This document shows positions 57,641 through 64,000 of a DNA stretch of 64,000 nt, piece after piece. How positions within the stretch are numbered: the stretch's first letter is position 1; each line of letters begins with the position of its first letter. The stretch comes from Abelmoschus esculentus (lineage: Eukaryota; Streptophyta; Magnoliopsida; Malvales; Malvaceae), in contig JAUCBN010000043.1 of the NCBI GenBank assembly GCA_035048815.1, positions 8,559,001 through 8,623,000 on the forward strand, in the 5' to 3' direction. The translations under genes and the position numbers were made by a program. The notes below the pieces were generated by a model. That model did not search any database. It saw only the letters and a program-made list of their open reading frames with translations, and was not told the origin of the DNA.

Positions 57641-60184
57641 ATGACCAGGGCCAATCCAACCAACCCCTTGTACGAGTTAGATCCAGAGATAGAAAGAACA
57701 AGGCAACGGTTGAGGAGATAGATCCAAGGAGCCATGGCATAACACCCGGCAGGACAAAATTTACTTGCCGGCAATGGAGGACTTTCGTCGCCACCTGGGC
57801 CGCAACAGCTCACTGTCAGAGACTTCCTGGAGGAGGACTTAAATGGATTAAACCCAGGAGTTGTCACACCGGAGATTGAAGCAGCCCATTTTGAACTAAA
57901 ACCTGTTATGTTCAATATGTTAAATACAATTGCACAATTTGGTGGGTTTGCAACTGAAGACGCAAGGCAGCACCTCAAGTCCTTCATGGAAATTTGCAAA
58001 TCTTTCAAAATCCAAGGAGTCCATGAAGATGTCTTGCGATTGAAGCTATTCCCCTATTCACTGAGGGATAGGGAGAAAGCTTGGTTAAATAGCATTCCAG
58101 TAGGATCTATTGGTTCCTGGAGTGAACTTTGCCGTGATTTCATTACTCGTTTGAATCCCACTGATTTATATGATAGAATCCGTAATGAAATTACTTCTTT
58201 TCGACAGGCAGAAGACGAACCAATGTACGAGGCATGGGAACGCTACAGGGAGCTATTGCACAAGTGTCCTTTGCATGGATTTCCCCTATGGACACAAGTG
58301 ACAATGTTTTACATTGCCACGAATGCCCCGACAAGGATGATGTTAGATGCCTCGGCAAACGGAATACTCCTGGATAAAGCACCTGAGGAAGCTATTGAAA
58401 TATTGAATAAACTCGCAAAGAATAACTTTCAGTTTCCTACATCTAGGCGAGGAGGAGTAAGACGCCAAGCCACGGTAAATGAATTAGACTCATCAAGTTC
58501 AGTGGCAGCACAATTGGCCTCTCTTACCAAGATGGTGCAAAACCTACAGTTACAACAAAATACCCGTGAGGTTAAGGTAATTGATTCATATTGTGACTTA
58601 TGTGGAGGTAACCACAATTCCTCTGATTGCATGAATCAAGAAATCGGTATGTATGTTGGAAACTACAACCGCAACAATGTGATGTCCAACACATACAACC
58701 CCTCATGGAAAAGGCATCCAAACCTATCATGGAGCAACCCTAACAATGCCTTAAACCCAATAACCCAACCTTCAGTATTTCAGCAACCAATGCCGCAACA
58801 GCAAGCCCAGCAGTCAATGCCGTAACAGCAGATGCAGCAGCAACCGGTAAGTTCATTGGAGAACATGCTTAAGGCCTTTATGATGAAAACTGAATCATAC
58901 ATGGCAGAGAATAGTAATTTCATCAAGAGGACAGATGCCTTCATGAATAGAACTGAGATGAGGTTGCAAAATCAAGAAGCGGCCATTAAAACGCTGGAAA
59001 CTCAGGTTGGGCAGTTTGCTCAAAGTATAAATACTAGACCACAAGGAGGATTACCTAGCAATACTGAAGTTGCTAAGGTAATGGGCCATGAACAGTGCAA
59101 AGCAATCACTACTAGGAGTGATCTACAACTGAAGGAGAAGATCCCAGAGAGCCAAAATCAATCAGATGATATAGCAAAATAAAAGGCCGAGCAAACTGAA
59201 TCTGATAACACTGCCCCGGCAGAAAACACTGCAGCTCTTGAGCAACCTACCGAGGCAGCAACAACTCCAGTGGTGCCAGGTATTAAATTTCAAATTAAAG
59301 AAACCCTAGATGAGATGAGACCACCACCACCTTTCCCAAAAAGGTTGAAAAAGCAAAATCAGGACCAGCAATTCAAGAAATTCCTAGACATCTTGAAGCA
59401 AGTCCACATCAACATACCTTTCGTTGAAGCTATTGAACAAATGCCTAACTATGCCAACTTCCTAAAGGACATGGTGTCAAAGAGGAAAAGAATAGGTGAG
59501 TTTGAGACAGTGGCTACTACCGAGGGATGCATGGCAATGCTGCATAACCACATGTCACCAAAGTTAAAGGATCCTGGTTGCTTTACCATACCTTGTGCGA
59601 TAGGTAAAAGCTATGAAGGTAAGGCCCTATGCGACCTTGGAGCAAGCATAAACCTCATGCCCAATTCAGTCTTCCAAAAACTTGGAATTGGAAGGCCAAA
59701 ACCTACAACAGTGATGCTCCAACTAGCGGATCGATCCTATGTGCAACCTGAAGGCAAAATCGAGGACATACTGGTAAGAGTAGACAAGTTTATTTTTCCT
59801 GCTGACTTTCTTGTCCTTGAATGTGAAGCAGATGACAATGCACCGATCATCCTTGGGAGACCTTTCCTTGCAACTTGACGTACTCTAATTGACGTGGAAA
59901 AAGGAGAGTTGACAATGCGGGTCAATGACCAACAAGTCAAACTCAACGCATTCCACAAATTGAAAAAATATGATGATCCAGAGGAGTGCAAGGCCATCCA
60001 CACAGTAGACACTAAAATATCTTGCCTGGGCAGCCTTCTCGGCAGGATATTCGGTAAAAAAATTAAACCCAATGTGGATGAACATACAGTAAAAAGGAGT
60101 GGCCCACAACCGATTCACAATTTGGGCCTAAGGGAGAGAATAATTTTGGGAGATGCATTTGCATGCTCCCCACCAGTAACATGA
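57641..60184 (+). pseudogene. Element G Gag-protease polyprotein with pol tail, no RT or integrase
   Basis: One 848-codon frame from MTRANPTNPLYELDPEIE to TGA-adjacent ACFACSPPVT-type end (last residues AFACSPPVT, stop 60182-60184), with in-frame stops at 57719, 57737, 58823, 59180 and 59876 and no frameshift. Gag core FMEICKSFKI, FPYSLRDREKAWLNSIPVGS; zinc knuckle CDLCGGNHNSSDC (58594-58632); Pro/Gln-rich linker; protease ALCDLGASINLMPNSVFQ, EGKIEDILVRVDKFIFPADF, APIILGRPFLAT. Then CLGSLLGRIFGKKIKP, shared with B and not with A, and the final IILGDAFACSPPVT, shared with the pol end of A. RT, RNase H and integrase are missing. It would supply particle protein and protease but needs RT and integrase from elsewhere. 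Confidence 0.92.
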
Positions 60185-60658
60185 TCTACTCTCTTCTTTT
60201 TATTAATATATTAGGATTAGTTTATTTTTATTGCTCTTATTATTTTTGCTTTAAGTATTTTTTTCTTTTGTGTGTTTTAATTAGGAATTATAAGCAAGAA
60301 TAAAGGAGAAATAGTTCACAGCAGGAACTCTGCCGAGGCAATAAAACAGTGTCAGGGCCGCAGCAGTCCCAACGGGCAGAACAGTGTAACGGCTAGTCTG
60401 CCGAGATTCCTGCCGCGACAGAAAAAGGAAACGGTAGAAAAAGAAATGGTTACAAAACAGTTAGTGGCTTCAACGGTCACAAGGCCGAAGCCTATATAAG
60501 AAACTCCTTCCTCTTGAACTATTCACTCTTGCTTTCTTGTTTTCTTTAGTATTCATAACAATCTCTCTCTCACATTACCCTCTGCCTACTCATAATCTTT
60601 GCGAAGCTTCAGATTCTTTTCAAAAAAAACTCCAAGAAATCACTTCTCTCAATTCTTG
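60185..60658 (+). promoter_or_regulatory. Element G spacer with internal ORF3 promoter
   Basis: A 474-bp spacer. Its first part is T-rich; then come TGCCGAGGCA (60331-60340), AACGGGCAGAACAG, TGCCGCGACAG, and the TATA box GCCTATATAAG (60490-60500). About 20 bases on is TTGAACTATTCACTCTTG, then ATG at 60659. The GCCTATATAA context equals that of the LTR promoter (56681), suggesting related promoters. Confidence 0.65.
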
Positions 60659-62194
60659 ATGGCAACTTACAAGAGATTCGCCCTAGCCAACGTTGAAGAT
60701 CGTTTCAACTGATCTTTCATCGCTCGGCAACTGTGGGAAGAACAAGGTTTCCAACATGCGGATGAAGAAAACTACGACATTGAGCACTATCTCTATGACA
60801 GAATTAAGTACCAAAATTGGGAAATTTTCTGTCTCCAACCTACCCAGGTGAATGCCACAATCGTGCGGGATTTTTATGCGCACGGGCCCAGCAAAGACTC
60901 CCTCTTCGTTCATTGCCGCGGCAGGCCGGTCCAGTTAGATGCCGATACAATCAACAATTTCTACGGCTTCACCCCTGACAGTGATATCCACGCCGAATTC
61001 TTGGAAGATATTACTACCGAGGATTACTAGCTCATCAAAGATGATCTTTGTTACGCGAACACCCCATGGGAAACCGGTACCCATCGAGGATTCGTAATAA
61101 GACAAAGCCTAAAGTCGGAGGCCAAAATGTGGAATACCTTTGTCAAGCGACGCCTCATCCCCACGTCACACAATAGCACGGTGGATCGCAAAAGATTGGT
61201 GCTTATCCAATCCATCATCAACAAGAGGACCATCAATGTTGGAGAGATCATCCTACTGGAAATTCACGAGTGCGGCAAGAAAGATAGGGGACCATTGTAT
61301 TTCCCTTGTTTGATCACGGGTTTATGTGTTGCCGTAGGTGTGCCCATTGAAGAGACAGACGAATACACGCCCCCACGACGAGGATGGACCAGGGACTTCT
61401 GTCACAAAGTCATGCAGATCACACAAGCGGAGCCTGTCCAAGCAACGCCGCAGCAGTTCACTATCGATACTGCTGTCGGGGCCCAGTACACGGCAGACAT
61501 GTCTGGTACTACTCACACCTTTGCCGCAGCAGACCCGTACCAGGAGATCTTGCAACGAATGGCAGGAATGGATCTCCGACAACAAAGGTACATGGAGTAC
61601 CAAAGGGATTTCAATGGCACTCTAGCCCAGATGATGTTGCACGCCTTCCCAGACCAAGGAGCATAATTTCCGAAGTTTCCCAGCAACATGTTCGTCACAG
61701 CCGCCCCTTACACCGAGAATACACCAGCCCCGGGAGGACCAAGGCCGTTCTTCCATGCGGACCCTCAGCCCCAGTACCAGGCTGCCGGCCCATCTAGGGC
61801 AGCAGATTCTGCTGCGGTCTCGTCTGTCAGCAGAAGGCCATCCAAGCGAAGGGTCGTTTTCAGCACCCCATCCCGATCACCAATTATCATGGGTAGCCTA
61901 TCAGCCGAGATAGATGCCTATGTGCACCAAAGCTCCATCGCCGCCGGCCCAAGTACCCACCACACCGGAGGAGCAACAGCAATGGGAGGAGGAACGGACG
62001 TAATGCTCACCGAAGAGATGGCTGATGTAGAAGAAGGAGAGGAGGTAAAGGCCCCAATGCAACGAACACCACCCACTCGAGTCCAACCGCCTCGGCAAGC
62101 AAAGGCGCAACCATCACCCTCAACAAGGACAAAGCAATCGGCAGCAAGGCCGAGGAGGAAAATTGTTACAAGCAGCTCTTCGGAGTCGCTTTAA
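60659..62194 (+). pseudogene. Element G ORF3, accessory protein (putative plant transposon protein family)
   Basis: A 512-codon frame with no frameshift, broken by TGA 60710, TAG 61028 and TAA 61664. N-terminal globular part (~residues 1-270): MATYKRFALANVEDRF, IEHYLYDRIKYQNWEIFCLQ, FYAHGPSKDSLFVHCRGRPV, MWNTFVKRRLIPTSHNSTVD, LVLIQSIINKRTINVGEIIL and GPLYFPCLITGLCVAVGVP. C-terminal part: Pro/Gln/Ala-rich, with QQRYMEYQRDFNGTLAQMM, a basic RRPSKRR patch, GSLSAEIDAYVHQ, an acidic DVEEGEEV, then a basic RPRRK and SSSSESL end. The basic patches suggest nuclear or nucleic-acid association (inference). No transmembrane or signal segment is seen. The protein family is known from many plant retroelements but its function is not established. 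Confidence 0.85.
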
Positions 62195-63120
62195 AATTCT
62201 TTGTCCTTTATCCAATATTAATTGCTTTTACTGTTTTACTTGCTGCTTATTATTCATATTCTGTTTTGTCGCTTATTTCTTCAAATATAAAGCATTGAGG
62301 ACAATGCTCGGTTTGAGTTTGGGGGTGCAGATCCACTGCCAAGGCAACAATCTACTGTCGCGGCCTTCCCAAAAAGGGAGTATTCCAGTGATTTTTTTTA
62401 AATTTTTATGCTCCCCGCCTTACATGAATTAACTGCCTACACTTTTGCACTGCTCATCATCAGTATTGCCTTAGTTTATTCTTTAAGGCTATATAAATCT
62501 TTCTCCTTACCATGTTTAGGTTCTATTAAGAGGGCTTAACCTTAGGGTGCTTAAGGATGAAAACTTAGATGCTTACTATAAGAAGAATTTTAAACACTTT
62601 TGGGACTTGTTGGATTATAGGAATTCTTTTAATGAACTTAGGTGATAAAGACTTAGATTTTTGGGAAAGTAACTAGAGGTGCCTATCACCGGCTCTAGAA
62701 AAACTCTTCTTCATACTAGAGGTGCCTAAAATTGGCTCTAATATGCTTTAAAGAATTAAAAAAAAAAGAAAGAAAAAATTTTTAGTGAAGGGAAAAACAC
62801 AATCCTTGAGGTGCCCGAAATTGGCTCAAGAATTGGTGGTTTAGAAAAGAAGAGAACACTTAACCCAATTCTATTTTTCTTGAACTTAGAGTTTATCTAA
62901 GAAAGCCTTTAATCAAACTTCTCCACAAAAACACACACACTCACAATTCTTATAGTTTGTTTCTAGGTAAACCCTTGGGTAACCGAATGGTTAAGGCTAA
63001 AGAATAGGTCTAGCTATGGTGGGGAGAATAGATGGACATGTAAGACCAAGAGAGAGTAGAGTTAAGCAAATTGACGGTTTGCATTGCTTAAGGACAAGCA
63101 ATAGTTCGAGTTTGGGGGTG
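62195..63120 (+). other. Element G 3' untranslated region with two polypurine tracts and three hairpins
   Basis: The first purine tract TGAGTTTGGGGGTG (62314-62327) is followed by TGCCAAGGCA (62337-62346). Hairpins: 62673-62698 and 62716-62740 (arms CTAGAG/CTCTAG) and 62805-62830 (arms CTTGAG/CTCAAG), each with an inner GCC/GGC pair. The terminal tract CGAGTTTGGGGGTG (63107-63120) directly precedes the LTR and would prime plus-strand synthesis. Confidence 0.75.
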
Positions 63121-64000
63121 TGATAAGTGCTCAACACACTATCACTTTTTACTCCTTTTATGTGCATTAATCACCAAATATACACCCACTCGGACCAATG
63201 CATGCACTCAATGTGATATATTTAGAAGTTATACTCATATAGATAATATTTACAAAAAAAGGCACGTTTTACTGTGTTTTCATATCTGTGCAGGAGAACC
63301 AGTACCGAGGCAACGATAAGGCCGAGTCAGGACCTGATGCCGAGGCAGCAGCAGAAAGACAGGAAGCAAGACTGTAGGCGATGGAAAGATAAAAATCCAA
63401 GGAACGTGTCTGGACTTGAAGCACATGGATCGGAGCTGGCCAGCACAAGGAAAAGCCCAAAGGAAGACCACGCGGGAAAGCCTCCTTAGCCGAATCAAAC
63501 TTGGAAATATTTTTATTATTATGTACTTGACTTGTTCCCTACTCCAAGTTGTATTCTACTTAGGAAAGGTTTGCCCTAGGTCTAGCCTATATAAAGACCT
63601 AGCCACCCAATGTATGAAACACGGAATACCTAGGGAGAGAGCCAATTTTTATTCTTGTCTTCTTCCTCTCCATTATGTTCTAAACCTTCTTAGGGATTAG
63701 GTGAAGGTTGTCGAGTATTTGTGAGAGGAGATTGTACTTTGTCTTTGATTCAATGCAATAAAATTATCAAGGTTTGCTTATCCTTTGTTATTCCTTGTTT
63801 TCACAATTGAGCTCGGGAGAGGATATTGTGAATCATCCATTTATCTAAGCTCGGGAGAGTTAGATTCACGAAAGGGGTAAGTACGGTGTTTCAATCGCGA
63901 AATACTAACTCGGCCTAGGGATAGGTTAAGAGTTTCAGCGACTAAAGGAAGTGTGAGATTGGTTGGTGAGTATAATTGGTTCACGCCGGGAGGTATCATC
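63121..64000 (+). repeat. Element G 3' LTR, cut by window end
   Basis: First 880 bp of the 3' LTR, nearly identical to 56216-57095. Most differences lie in the first ~260 bases; the region 63360-63640 is almost unchanged. TATA box at about 63585-63595. Confidence 0.93.

Larger units (their letters stand above)
56216..64000 (+). mobile_element. Athila-like element 'G', young Gag-Pro-only non-autonomous form
   Basis: Plus-strand element: 5' LTR 56216-57542, perfect tRNA-Asp primer-binding site 57549-57565, one gag-protease frame 57641-60184, a spacer with a TATA box, one ORF3 frame 60659-62194, two polypurine tracts, and a 3' LTR from 63121 that runs past the window end. RT, RNase H and integrase are absent. 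The overlapping ~880 bp of the two LTRs differ at roughly 2% of sites by eye, so it is the youngest element here. Each ORF is one unshifted frame interrupted only by single stop codons. Confidence 0.93.

Overview
This window is transposon-dense, repeat-rich nuclear DNA from a flowering plant, probably a eudicot. The evidence is long LTR retrotransposons primed by plant tRNA-Asp and tRNA-Met, a plant L1-type LINE with a C-terminal RNase H, a ~169-bp AT-rich tandem satellite, and broken plant gene fragments (a receptor-kinase piece and a GRAS-type piece). I found no intact cellular gene, no tRNA or rRNA gene, and no CRISPR array. Every long coding region belongs to a mobile element or is a captured fragment, and almost all carry nonsense codons or frameshifts. 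A Malvales source is possible but is only a guess from the retroelement families.

Layout. 1-1395: a possible LTR end followed by an extremely G-poor AT-rich tract. 1396-5653: a LINE (endonuclease, RT, RNase H, poly-A) that abuts the satellite. 5654-11221 and 27058-29029: one ~169-bp satellite array. It is interrupted by an unclassified 1.27-kb insertion (5978-7249) and by a large Mutator-like element (11222-27057) with ~250-bp terminal inverted repeats. Nested inside the Mutator-like element are a hAT element (11576-12340, perfect 8-bp target duplication), the two plant gene fragments, an Athila-like Ty3 element on the minus strand ('A', 13614-23807, 5-bp target duplication AACTG), and a CACTA-like element (24024-26803).

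29030-34811: Ty1/copia DNA in the order accessory ORF - LTR - gag - protease/integrase, as if two tandem copies share one LTR. It is cut by a Tekay/Del-type chromovirus remnant on the minus strand (34812-38622). 38623-50147: a plus-strand Athila-like remnant 'C', broken by a second, minus-strand element 'B' (39659-48048). 50200-55670: a plus-strand Tekay-type element 'D' with a decayed, G/T-rich interior. 55679-56215: a minus-strand integrase fragment 'F'. 56216-64000: a young plus-strand element 'G' whose right LTR runs off the window.

The most interesting system is the Athila-like family (A, B, C, G, F). A has a full gag-pro-RT-RNaseH-integrase region. B and G instead encode only Gag and protease in one long frame, joined to the last codons of pol, with RT, RNase H and integrase cleanly absent. 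They look like a non-autonomous lineage that would depend on A-like helpers. Every copy in which the region is visible (A, B, C, G) has a ~510-codon accessory ORF3 between pol and the 3' LTR, preceded by its own conserved TATA box and start-like motif, and followed by a second polypurine tract and a cluster of small RNA hairpins with compensatory stem changes. The whole family is sprinkled with the 10-bp palindrome TGCCNNGGCA. The copia and Tekay LTRs in the window carry clusters of other palindromes (GGTATCGATACC and GGTTTCGAAACC).
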